From Hyphomicrobiales bacterium (GTDB taxonomy: Bacteria; Pseudomonadota; Alphaproteobacteria; Rhizobiales; Beijerinckiaceae), in assembly GCA_947454055.1 (NCBI GenBank), contig CANGIS010000031.1:1-33392 (forward strand): DNA of 33,392 nucleotides. The letters are read 5' to 3'. A program made the translations under genes and the position numbers. A model generated the notes under the pieces. That model saw nothing but the letters and a program-made list of their open reading frames with translations. It ran no database searches and was not told the DNA's origin. Positions 16,202 to 24,339 of the stretch are shown piece after piece (the stretch's first letter is position 1; the number at the start of each line of letters is the position of its first letter).

Positions 16202-16849
16202 ATGGCGAGGCGAAGGCAAATTTATCTTTGGGCCGGTTATTTGGCGTTTATGATTTTAATTTTGTTCTATGTCTATAAAAGTAGCGGTGCGAAATCAGCA
16301 GCAAATTCTGCCGCTGTGGCGCTGATGGTTTTTTTTGGTTTTTCTGTTGTTCAATGGTCGGCTCGTCATTATCCGGTCACGACAAAGAGTGGATGGCATG
16401 TTCTAGGTCCCGATCCTAACGATTTAATTTCTATCGGAATGCCCGTTTATATCGCCCTCATGACCTTAATGCAGCATTGGATTGGCTATTATTTTTTCTC
16501 AGACTTTTCTGATTTTTCGTATCCATATCTTCTGCATATTTATATTGAGCAGCCTCTCTTTAGCCTATTTGTCGGATGTTGTATGCTTTACGGGATTTTG
16601 CATGGTTTTGTACGCCGATTGCGGTGGAATGAACAAAGAGTTGAATTTCGCGATATGTTTTTTGAAACGCGATCCGTTCGATGGGATGAGATTGACCGCG
16701 TTGTGCTTGGTGGTGCCTTTGTTGGGAATGAAGCGATTTTAATATCAGGCGTGCGGATTGTGTTTCCAAATCTCACCGGCAGGGCAGGTGCGTCTCAACT
16801 CGAAGCTGACGCGAGGGCACGGGGAATTGCCATTATCGCGGGTCAATGA
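16202..16849 (+). CDS. Four-helix membrane protein with C-terminal PH-like region
   Basis: A 215-residue protein, no family named with confidence. Four hydrophobic helices are visible: YLWAGYLAFMILILFYVY, AAVALMVFFGFSVVQW, ISIGMPVYIALMTLMQHWIG and LFSLFVGCCMLYGILHGF. A cytoplasmic tail follows (LRWNEQRVEFRDMFFETRSV, RWDEIDRVVL, ILISGVRIVFPN) that reads like a bacterial PH-like beta barrel. The start ATG 16202 was chosen because AGGGG lies six to seven bases upstream; ATG 16199 directly before it is possible. Low GC and codon use match the toxin-like island rather than the adjacent ilv genes. It may belong to the island or be an independent acquisition. Confidence 0.65.
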   Translation: MARRRQIYLWAGYLAFMILILFYVYKSSGAKSAANSAAVALMVFFGFSVVQWSARHYPVTTKSGWHVLGPDPNDLISIGMPVYIALMTLMQHWIGYYFFSDFSDFSYPYLLHIYIEQPLFSLFVGCCMLYGILHGFVRRLRWNEQRVEFRDMFFETRSVRWDEIDRVVLGGAFVGNEAILISGVRIVFPNLTGRAGASQLEADARARGIAIIAGQ

Positions 16850-16923
16850 CGTATTGCGGCGTCCTTTGGGGAGGGGGCGGCTTTTGGGTCACCCCTCGGT
16901 TTGACGGTGATCGCGATACCCAC

Positions 16924-16952
16924 TTGACGTCCTGCTCCTTCCGCATTAGCGT
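16924..16952 (+). promoter_or_regulatory. Putative promoter of the ilv leader
   Basis: TTGACG (16924-16929), a 17-nt spacer and TAGCGT (16947-16952) form a plausible sigma-70-type promoter with a good -35 and weak -10. Transcription would start about 24 nt before the leader peptide ATG, a suitable length for an attenuated leader. Confidence 0.4.
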
Positions 16953-16982
16953 CCCGCTAGAAATCAACTTGAGGAGCGCTTG

Positions 16983-17036
16983 ATGCGCACAGCCCTTATT
17001 GTAGTACGCAGGCGTCAGGAGCGGGCCGAACGGTAA
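16983..17036 (+). CDS. ilv operon leader peptide
   Basis: A 17-residue open frame, MRTALIVVRRRQERAER, with consecutive Leu-Ile-Val-Val codons (16995-17006), the three end products of the ilv/leu pathways. GAGGAG about eight to ten bases upstream is a strong ribosome binding site. It ends 101 nt before ilvB and 30 nt before an intrinsic terminator. Ribosomes stalling at these codons would report scarcity of charged branched-chain tRNAs. Ribosome-mediated attenuation of ilv operons is established in proteobacteria, including alphaproteobacteria; the assignment here rests on sequence layout. Confidence 0.85.
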   Translation: MRTALIVVRRRQERAER

Positions 17037-17090
17037 GTTTGGTTTCCCGAGACTGACGCTGACCCCAAGGCCCCCATGAGGGCCTTTTTT
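17012..17090 (+). promoter_or_regulatory. ilv attenuator region
   Basis: GCGTCAG in the leader coding sequence (17012-17018) pairs perfectly with CTGACGC (17053-17059). GGGCC (17023-17027) can pair with GGCCC of the terminator stem (17069-17073). Stalling at Ile-Val-Val would leave GGGCC free to disrupt the terminator, whereas translation to the stop at 17034 would cover it and let the terminator form. The two alternative pairings are visible; the switching mechanism is inferred. Confidence 0.65.
17067..17090 (+). terminator. Intrinsic terminator of the ilv attenuator
   Basis: AAGGCCC (17067-17073), loop CCATGA, GGGCCTT (17080-17086), with the T-run 17085-17090. This is a textbook rho-independent terminator upstream of ilvB and downstream of the leader peptide. 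Confidence 0.85.
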
Positions 17091-17137
17091 ATTGCCCAAA
17101 TGTTCAGAACTTCAAAGACGGCCCGGAGAGCAAGACG

Positions 17138-18910
17138 ATGTCAGAGACGATGAGCGGCGCGGAAATGGTGATCAAGGCCTTGCAGGATCAGGGAGTGGAG
17201 CATCTTTTCGGCTATCCCGGCGGCGCGGTTTTGCCGATTTATGATGCGATGTTCCATCAGGACAAGGTGCAGCACATCCTTGTCCGGCACGAACAGGGTG
17301 CGGTGCATGCGGCCGAGGGCTATGCGCGCTCTTCCGGCAAAGTGGGCTGTGTGCTGGTGACGTCCGGTCCCGGCGCCACCAATGCGATTACCGGTCTGAC
17401 CGACGCGCTGCTCGATTCCATCCCGCTTGTGTGCATTACGGGGCAGGTGCCGACCCATCTCATCGGCTCGGATGCCTTCCAAGAATGCGATACGGTTGGT
17501 ATTACCCGCCATTGCACGAAGCATAATTACCTCGTCCGCTCGGTCGAGGATTTGCCGCGTATTCTGCATGAAGCCTTCTATGTTGCCTCCCATGGCCGTC
17601 CGGGGCCGGTGGTGGTCGATATTCCGAAGGATGTGCAGTTCGCGCTCGGCCAATATGAAAAGCCGCAGAGCAACCAGCACAAGACCTATCGGCCGCAGAT
17701 GGATGGCGACATCTCCAAAATCCGCGCGGCGGTGGAGTTGATGGCGCATGCCAAGAAGCCGGTGTTCTACACGGGTGGCGGCGTGATCAATTCGGGCGAC
17801 GAGGCTTCGGCATTGTTGCGCGAATTGGTGAAATTGACGGGTTTTCCGATCACCTCGACCCTGATGGGGTTGGGCTCCTATCCGGCCGCTGATCCGCAAT
17901 GGCTCGGCATGTTGGGGATGCACGGAACCTATGAGGCCAATATGGCGATGCATGATTGCGACGTGATGATCTGCATCGGTGCGCGGTTTGATGACCGGAT
18001 CACGGGTCGTTTGAATGCGTTTTCGCCGAATTCCAAGAAAATCCACGTCGATATTGATCCGTCCTCGATCAACAAGAATGTCCGCGTCGATATCGGCATT
18101 GTGGGCGATTGCGGCCATGTGCTGAAAGACATGCTTACCGAGTGGAAGGCGTTAAAGCCTGCGCCGGATCGTAAAGCCATTGCGCCGTGGTGGGAGGAAG
18201 TGTCCGCCTGGAAGGCCAAGGATTGCTTGGCCTATCGCGGTTCCAAAACCACGATCAAGCCGCAATATGCCATTGAGCGCCTCTATGAGCTGACCAAGGA
18301 TATGGACCCCTACATCACGACCGAAGTAGGCCAGCACCAGATGTGGGCGGCGCAGTATTTCCGCTTTGAAAGCCCGAACCGCTGGATGACCTCGGGCGGT
18401 CTGGGTACGATGGGCTATGGCCTGCCGGCAGCGATTGGCACGCAGATGGCGCATCGCGACTCGCTTGTAATCGATATTGCGGGTGAAGCTTCGATTTTGA
18501 TGAACATGCAGGAAATGTCGACGGCGGTGCAATATCGGTTGCCGGTCAAGATTTTCATCCTGAACAATGAATATATGGGCATGGTCCGCCAGTGGCAGGA
18601 ATTGCTGCACGGCTCGCGCTATGCCGAGAGCTATTCGCAATCGCTGCCCGATTTCGTCAAGCTGGCGGAGGCTTATGGCGGCAAGGGTATCCGGTGTTCC
18701 GATCCGGCCAAGCTCGATGATGCGATCCGCGAAATGATCGCCTATCCGGGTCCGGTGATTTTCGACTGCTTGGTCGAGAAGATGGAAAACTGCTTCCCCA
18801 TGATCCCGTCGGGCAAGGCGCATAACGAGATGATCATGAATGATCTCTCCGATGATGCCGGTGTCGAGATCGGCAACATCATCGACCAGAAGGGCAAGGC
18901 GCTCGTTTAA
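17138..18910 (+). CDS. ilvB: Acetolactate synthase large (catalytic) subunit
   Basis: A 590-residue thiamine-diphosphate enzyme (IlvI/IlvB type) that condenses pyruvate with pyruvate or 2-oxobutyrate. Domains in order are the N-terminal pyrimidine-binding domain with catalytic Glu52 (VRHEQGAVHAAEGYARSSGK), the central FAD-like domain (GGGVINSGDEAS; ICIGARFDDRITGRL), and the C-terminal pyrophosphate domain with GEASILMNMQEM and ILNNEYMGMVRQWQELLHGS. In the pyrophosphate motif the usual GDG/GDA reads Gly-Glu-Ala near residue 449, which I believe occurs in rhizobial homologues. It lies behind a Leu-Ile-Val-Val attenuator. The regulatory subunit gene ilvN is 1.5 kb downstream, separated by a racemase and a GST gene. 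Confidence 0.96.
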   Translation: MSETMSGAEMVIKALQDQGVEHLFGYPGGAVLPIYDAMFHQDKVQHILVRHEQGAVHAAEGYARSSGKVGCVLVTSGPGATNAITGLTDALLDSIPLVCITGQVPTHLIGSDAFQECDTVGITRHCTKHNYLVRSVEDLPRILHEAFYVASHGRPGPVVVDIPKDVQFALGQYEKPQSNQHKTYRPQMDGDISKIRAAVELMAHAKKPVFYTGGGVINSGDEASALLRELVKLTGFPITSTLMGLGSYPAADPQWLGMLGMHGTYEANMAMHDCDVMICIGARFDDRITGRLNAFSPNSKKIHVDIDPSSINKNVRVDIGIVGDCGHVLKDMLTEWKALKPAPDRKAIAPWWEEVSAWKAKDCLAYRGSKTTIKPQYAIERLYELTKDMDPYITTEVGQHQMWAAQYFRFESPNRWMTSGGLGTMGYGLPAAIGTQMAHRDSLVIDIAGEASILMNMQEMSTAVQYRLPVKIFILNNEYMGMVRQWQELLHGSRYAESYSQSLPDFVKLAEAYGGKGIRCSDPAKLDDAIREMIAYPGPVIFDCLVEKMENCFPMIPSGKAHNEMIMNDLSDDAGVEIGNIIDQKGKALV

Positions 18911-18943
18911 GCGCCTCGTTCGTGTAAGGGGATCGGTCGAGCC

Positions 18944-19642
18944 ATGAAGACGATTGGCCTTATCGGCGGTATGAGTTGGGAGTCGAGTGCGATGTATTAT
19001 CGGCTCTTCAACGAAGCCGTGCGGGCGGAGCTGGGTGGGTTGCACTCGGCTCGACTTGTGATGTGGTCGGTCGATTTCGACGATGTTGCGCGCCAGCAAG
19101 CGGCAGGCGATTGGGAGGCCTCGGGCAGGCTCCTGGCCGATGCCGCCTCGGCGCTGGAGCGGGCAGGGGCCGATTTGATCCTGTTGGCGACCAATACGAT
19201 GCACAAAGTATCGGATGTGATCATGGGGGCTATTTCGGTGCCTTTTCTACATCTGGCCGATGTGACGGCGGAAGCGGTGAAGGCTTCGGGCTCCCGCCGG
19301 CCTTTGGTGCTGGCGACGCGCTATACGATGGAGCAGCGCTTTTATCTCGAACGGCTGGAAGCTGCAGGGATTGAACCTTTGGTGCCTGAGCAAGCCGATC
19401 GCGATAGTGTGCATCGCATTATTTATGATGAATTATGCCGCGGTGTGGTGACGGCAGGATCGCGGGAGGCTCTTCTCGCGATCATTGCCCGTGAAGCGGC
19501 AAAGGGTGCGGACGGCGTCATTTTGGGTTGCACCGAATTGGGGATGATTTTGGCTGCGGGCGAAGGTCCGCTGCCGGTATTTGATACGACGCGGCTGCAT
19601 GTGGCGGCTGGCGTTGCTTACGCCTTGAACCTTAACGCCTAA
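18944..19642 (+). CDS. Aspartate/glutamate racemase family protein (YgeA/RacX-like)
   Basis: A 232-residue protein beginning MKTIGLIGGMSWESSAMYYR, the signature of the broad-specificity amino acid racemase branch. The first active-site position, usually Cys-Thr-Asn or similar, reads LLATNTMHKVSD, lacking Cys but keeping Thr-Asn; the second site VILGCTELGMIL retains Cys. Family members such as E. coli YgeA also use a Thr/Cys pair, so racemase or epimerase activity remains plausible. It is 33 bp after ilvB and 11 bp before the GST gene, so probably in the ilv transcript. The substrate is unknown. Confidence 0.88.
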   Translation: MKTIGLIGGMSWESSAMYYRLFNEAVRAELGGLHSARLVMWSVDFDDVARQQAAGDWEASGRLLADAASALERAGADLILLATNTMHKVSDVIMGAISVPFLHLADVTAEAVKASGSRRPLVLATRYTMEQRFYLERLEAAGIEPLVPEQADRDSVHRIIYDELCRGVVTAGSREALLAIIAREAAKGADGVILGCTELGMILAAGEGPLPVFDTTRLHVAAGVAYALNLNA

Positions 19643-19653
19643 GGAACAACACG

Positions 19654-20337
19654 ATGAAACTTTCCATTGGGAATAAAGCCTATTCGTCCTGGTCGCTCAG
19701 GCCTTGGATCTTGCTGAAGGCGCTCGGACTTCCGTTTGAGGAGGACTTGATCCCGCTCGACACGCCGGAGTTCCGGCCGCGGGTCAATGCCTATCACGCA
19801 GGCTCGACGGTTCCGATTTTGGTCGATGGCGACATTACCGTTTGGGAGTCGCTCGCGATTATGGATTATCTGGCCGAGCGGTTTCCGGACAAAGCCGTGT
19901 GGCCGAAGGATTTGAAGGCGCGCACCTTTGCCCGCGTCATTTCAAACGAGATGCATGCCGGCTTCCGTGGCCTTCGCGGCGCCTGCCCGATGAACATTCG
20001 CAAACGCTTCGCGACGCTGGATCGGGGCGATCTGGTGGCCAAGGATGTGGCGCGGATTACGCAGCTCTGGACCATGGCATTGACCGAGTTTGGCAAGCCA
20101 TCGGGGCTCGGCCCCTTCCTGTTCGGATCGTTTTCGGCGGCGGATGCGATGTTTGCGCCGGTGGTGACGCGTCTGCACTCCTATTCGATTCCCGTGGATG
20201 CGACGGTTCGCGCCTATATGGATGCGGTGCTGGCCTCGCCCGCCTTTGTCGAGTGGCAAACAGCCGCGTTGGCCGAGCCCTGGACGGTTGCCCATGACGA
20301 GGTCGATGAGCCCAGTATCGGTCCCTTTTTCGCTTAA
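19654..20337 (+). CDS. Glutathione S-transferase family protein
   Basis: A 227-residue protein with an N-terminal thioredoxin-like domain (MKLSIGNKAYSSWSLRPWIL, with Ser/Trp near the glutathione site; GSTVPILVDGDITVWESLAI containing the cis-Pro and the Glu-Ser glutathione gamma-glutamyl contact). An all-helical C-terminal domain follows, including PFLFGSFSAADAMFAPVV, the N-capping/hydrophobic-staple motif of GSTs. It is likely a cytoplasmic transferase of unknown substrate. It lies between ilvB and ilvN with short gaps, suggesting co-transcription but no evident metabolic link. Confidence 0.92.
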   Translation: MKLSIGNKAYSSWSLRPWILLKALGLPFEEDLIPLDTPEFRPRVNAYHAGSTVPILVDGDITVWESLAIMDYLAERFPDKAVWPKDLKARTFARVISNEMHAGFRGLRGACPMNIRKRFATLDRGDLVAKDVARITQLWTMALTEFGKPSGLGPFLFGSFSAADAMFAPVVTRLHSYSIPVDATVRAYMDAVLASPAFVEWQTAALAEPWTVAHDEVDEPSIGPFFA

Positions 20338-20376
20338 GCTTGACGCCCCTTTGTTCGTTAGTCTGAAAGAACCACC

Positions 20377-20913
20377 ATGACGCAGTCCCATTATTCCGAC
20401 GCTCCCGCCTCCAGCATTCCGGCACGCCATACCTTGTCGATCCTTGTCGACAATGAACCCGGTGTGCTGGCCCGCGTGGCGGGTCTGTTCTCTGGCCGTG
20501 GCTATAATATCGAAAGCCTGACCGTATCCGAGACCGAGCACGAGAAGCATGTGTCGCGTCTGACCATTGTGACGACGGGCACGGCGATGGTGATCGAACA
20601 GATCAAGCACCAGCTTGACCGGTTGATCCCTGTGCACCGCGTGATCGATCTGACCGTGCAGGGCGATGCGATCGAGCGGGAATTGGCGCTTGTCAAAGTG
20701 ACGGGTCGTGGCGAGCAGCGCAGCGAAGCGTTGCGGATTGCGGCAGCCTTTGGCGCGCGCACGCTGGACGCGACGCTGAACTCCTTCGTGTTCGAGCTGA
20801 CAGGCGCTTCCGAAGATATTGAGCGCTTCATCCGCGTGATGGCCGAGCTTGGCATTGCCGAAGTCTCGCGTACGGGCATTGCTGCCATGAGCAGGGGCGC
20901 GGAAGCGCTGTAA
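20377..20913 (+). CDS. ilvN: Acetolactate synthase small (regulatory) subunit
   Basis: A 178-residue protein with an N-terminal ACT domain (RHTLSILVDNEPGVLARVAG, LFSGRGYNIESLTVSETEHE, SRLTIVTTG) that binds valine for feedback inhibition. The second half has ERELALVKVTGRGEQRSEAL and the final VMAELGIAEVSRTGIAAMSR segment. It activates IlvB and confers valine sensitivity. The start MTQSHYSDAP at 20377 fits rhizobial homologues with a short N-terminal extension before the ACT domain. Also called ilvH. Confidence 0.95.
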   Translation: MTQSHYSDAPASSIPARHTLSILVDNEPGVLARVAGLFSGRGYNIESLTVSETEHEKHVSRLTIVTTGTAMVIEQIKHQLDRLIPVHRVIDLTVQGDAIERELALVKVTGRGEQRSEALRIAAAFGARTLDATLNSFVFELTGASEDIERFIRVMAELGIAEVSRTGIAAMSRGAEAL

Positions 20914-20921
20914 TTCATTGC

Positions 20922-20970
20922 CCCATCGAACCCGATGATCTACATTGTAGATACGTCTGGTTCGATAGGG
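20922..20970. promoter_or_regulatory. Concentric palindromes upstream of mazEF (candidate operator)
   Basis: Inner arms ATCTACA (20938-20944) and TGTAGAT (20946-20952) flank one T. Outer arms ATCGAACC (20925-20932) and GGTTCGAT (20959-20966) share the same centre; a further CCC/GGG pair follows after a one-base bulge. The site lies 15-60 nt before the mazE start, where the MazE-MazF complex of related systems binds to repress its own operon. Confidence 0.6.
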
Positions 20971-20984
20971 AAAGGTTTTCCGTC

Positions 20985-21266
20985 ATGCGGGTTAAAATCG
21001 CCAAATGGGGCAACAGCGCCGCGATCCGCCTGCCGAAGGCTCTGATGGACGAGATGCGGCTCGACGAAGGCGTCGAGCTTGACCTTCGATTGGTGGAAGG
21101 CGAATTGAGGGCTACAGCCATACGATCCTCAAACACGCCGAAGCTGGATGAGCTTGTCGCGCAAATGAAGGCGCTGGGCGGAGCCGATTACGATTTCGGT
21201 GCGGAGGAATGGGAAACGCTGTCCACCGAAATCGGCGAATATGATGGTTTCCATGATGGAAAATGA
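20985..21266 (+). CDS. mazE: MazE-type antitoxin (AbrB/MazE family)
   Basis: A 93-residue protein with the swapped-hairpin AbrB/MazE DNA-binding N-terminus (MRVKIAKWGNSAAIRLPKAL, then LDEGVELDLRLVEGELRATA). An acidic C-terminal tail (GADYDFGAEEWETLSTEIGE) would wrap the toxin. It neutralises the downstream MazF and represses the operon. The ribosome binding site AAAGG lies about nine bases upstream. The pair inserts between ilvN and the LysE/ilvC genes. Its stop lies inside the mazF start region. Confidence 0.9.
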   Translation: MRVKIAKWGNSAAIRLPKALMDEMRLDEGVELDLRLVEGELRATAIRSSNTPKLDELVAQMKALGGADYDFGAEEWETLSTEIGEYDGFHDGK

Positions 21267-21615
21267 CAGCGATCTTTCTGAAGGCGACGTTGTCCTTGTG
21301 GATGTCAGGCCTGTGCGTGGACATGAACAGGACGGCATGCGTCCCGCGCTTGTGATGACGGACGTCGCTTATAACGCGGCGTCCACCTATGTTATCGTGT
21401 GCCCGATTACGTCGAACACACGCCCGTGGCCCTTCAAGATGGCACTACCCGACGGGTTGAAGGTTCGGGGTTTTGTGATGCTTGATCAAATTAAATCAAT
21501 TGACGGGCAGAGACGCGTTTTGCGGCGGATCGATCGGGTGCCATCGCCGGTGATGACGGACTATCGCGAACGGCTCGGTGTATTGCTCAAGCTGCCGATA
21601 ACAAAAGCCCAATAA
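21256..21615 (+). CDS. mazF: MazF/PemK-type endoribonuclease toxin
   Basis: A 119-residue protein. LSEGDVVLVDVRPVRGHEQD and GMRPALVMTD give the conserved start of the MazF/PemK fold with the catalytic-region Arg, followed by VIVCPITSNTRPWPFKMALP, GFVMLDQIKSIDGQRR and a terminal helix. Known family members cleave mRNA at short sequence motifs. ATG 21256 is adopted; ATG 21253 is adjacent, and ATGs at 21241/21244 would add four to five residues. Any choice overlaps mazE, so translation is coupled. The strong family match supports an active toxin, but activity is not shown. Confidence 0.88.
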   Translation: MENDSDLSEGDVVLVDVRPVRGHEQDGMRPALVMTDVAYNAASTYVIVCPITSNTRPWPFKMALPDGLKVRGFVMLDQIKSIDGQRRVLRRIDRVPSPVMTDYRERLGVLLKLPITKAQ

Positions 21616-21651
21616 ATTGAAAGCTATTTTTTAAAAGTGATTGGGAATCCG

Positions 21652-22248
21652 ATGAGTTTTGAAACGTTCCTCGCACTCGGCCTCTACTCCATTGTGGCAT
21701 CTGTCACGCCGGGGCCGAATAATCTCATGCTGCTGGCGTCGGGTGTCAATTTCGGTATCCGGCGCACGGTTCCGCATATGCTCGGTATCGCGATCGGTTT
21801 TACCGCCATGGTGGCGATCGTTGGCTTTGGCTTGGGCGCGGTACTCGACATCGTTCCGGGTGTTATGACGGGTCTGCGGTATTTAGCCCTGGCCTATACG
21901 GTCTGGCTGGCGTGGAAACTGGGGACGAGTGGTTCGCTGGGGACCGGCCAATCGGGGGCCCGGCCGATGAGCTTTGTTTCCGCCTGTCTTTTTCAATGGG
22001 TCAATCCGAAGGCGTGGGTGATGGCGCTGACGGCTACCGCGCTTTATACGACCTCGCAGAATTATTTTATCAGCGTGATCTGTGTTGCAGCGGTGTTTGG
22101 CCTGATTGGCATGCCTTTTATTGCTATTTGGGCAGGTTTCGGCGTGGCTTTACGGGGATTTCTCGCGGTTCCTGCCCGATTGAGGATTTTCAACGGGGTG
22201 ATGGCGCTGCTGTTGCTCGCGTCGACGGTTCCTTTTGTCTTTGAATAA
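21652..22248 (+). CDS. LysE family translocator (amino acid exporter)
   Basis: A 198-residue membrane protein with the RhtB/LysE signature near the N-terminus (SVTPGPNNLMLLASGVNFGI) and about five to six hydrophobic segments. A central FQWVNPKAWVMAL motif is typical of the family. It probably exports amino acids or related compounds across the inner membrane; the substrate is unknown. ATG 21652 is preferred to an in-frame GTG at 21637 because the family alignment begins MSFETFL. It lies just upstream of ilvC, which has its own candidate promoter. Confidence 0.9.
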   Translation: MSFETFLALGLYSIVASVTPGPNNLMLLASGVNFGIRRTVPHMLGIAIGFTAMVAIVGFGLGAVLDIVPGVMTGLRYLALAYTVWLAWKLGTSGSLGTGQSGARPMSFVSACLFQWVNPKAWVMALTATALYTTSQNYFISVICVAAVFGLIGMPFIAIWAGFGVALRGFLAVPARLRIFNGVMALLLLASTVPFVFE

Positions 22249-22270
22249 GGGCGTGAAACAAGCGTTTCTC

Positions 22271-23364
<1,094 letters not shown>

Positions 23365-23385
23365 TCGATCAACCGATACGGTTTG

Positions 23386-23414
23386 AAAAGCCCCGCTTTG
23401 GCGGGGCTTTTTTT
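23386..23414 (+). terminator. Rho-independent terminator after ilvC
   Basis: AAAAGCCCCGC, loop TTTG, GCGGGGCTTTTTTT: an 11-bp stem counting the A-T pairs, followed by a T-run. Twenty-one bases after the ilvC stop. Confidence 0.92.
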
Positions 23415-23490
23415 GGTTGTTCCTTTGAGGTGCACGGATCGCGCGGTGTAAGGCTTGCGCCCGATCCTCTGGCCTTCTAGGCTGACATGT

Positions 23491-24339
23491 ATGCCCATTC
23501 TCTCCATCCAGTCCCATGTCGCCTATGGCCATGTCGGCAATTCATCGGCGGTGTTTCCGTTGCAGCGGCGCGGGCATGAGGTGTGGCCGATCCACACCGT
23601 GCAGTTTGCCGCCCATACGGGGTATGGTCCGCCCAAGGGGCGCGTTTTTGATGCCGCGATGATCGACGAGGTGATGGAGGGTATCGCGGCCCGTCCGGAT
23701 TTTATGACATGTCGGGCGGTGCTTTCGGGCTATATGGGGTCGGTCGAGATGGGCGGCGCGATTGTGCGGGCGGTCCAGCAGGTAAAAGAGGCCAATCCCT
23801 CAGCCCTGTATTGTTGTGATCCGGTGATGGGGGATGTGGGACGCGGCTTGTTTGTGCGTCCGGATATGCCGGATTTTATCCGTGCGCATGTGGTGCCCGC
23901 AGCCGATATTCTGACCCCCAATCTGTTCGAACTCGAGGTGCTCAGCGGCTTGGTTTGTGCGGATGTGACGACGGTTCGGCGGGCATTTGACGCGGTGCAT
24001 GCGCTTGGTCCTCGGATGATCCTTTTGACGTCGGGTGCTACGCCGGAAACGGCTCCTGACCGGTTTGATCTGCTGGCTTCCGACACCGCGGGCGTTTGGC
24101 GTGTGCGCACCCCGCGGATTGATGTGAGCCCTAACGGGGCGGGGGATCTGGTGGCTGCTTTGTTCTTATCCAGCTATCTGCGGACCGGCTCGGTCGCGGA
24201 AGCCTTAGGCTTTGCAGCATCGGCCGTGCATGGCGTGGTGCAGGCAACCTATGACGCGCACTCACCCGAATTATTGCTGATCGAGGCCCAAAACGAATAT
24301 ATTTCGCCAAGTCATGTCTTTGAACCGGAGCTGCTGTGA
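23491..24339 (+). CDS. pdxY: Pyridoxal kinase
   Basis: A 282-residue ribokinase-fold kinase of the PdxY/PdxK group that phosphorylates pyridoxal in vitamin B6 salvage. The N-terminal MPILSIQSHVAYGHVGNSSA is characteristic, followed by VWPIHTVQFAAHTGYG, SGYMGSVEMG, CDPVMGDVGRG and the anion-hole/catalytic motif NGAGDLVAALFLSSYL with its Asp. ATG 23491 is taken as start because family similarity begins there; an in-frame ATG at 23455 is upstream. TGATG overlap with the PhzF-like gene suggests coupling. Confidence 0.94.
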   Translation: MPILSIQSHVAYGHVGNSSAVFPLQRRGHEVWPIHTVQFAAHTGYGPPKGRVFDAAMIDEVMEGIAARPDFMTCRAVLSGYMGSVEMGGAIVRAVQQVKEANPSALYCCDPVMGDVGRGLFVRPDMPDFIRAHVVPAADILTPNLFELEVLSGLVCADVTTVRRAFDAVHALGPRMILLTSGATPETAPDRFDLLASDTAGVWRVRTPRIDVSPNGAGDLVAALFLSSYLRTGSVAEALGFAASAVHGVVQATYDAHSPELLLIEAQNEYISPSHVFEPELL

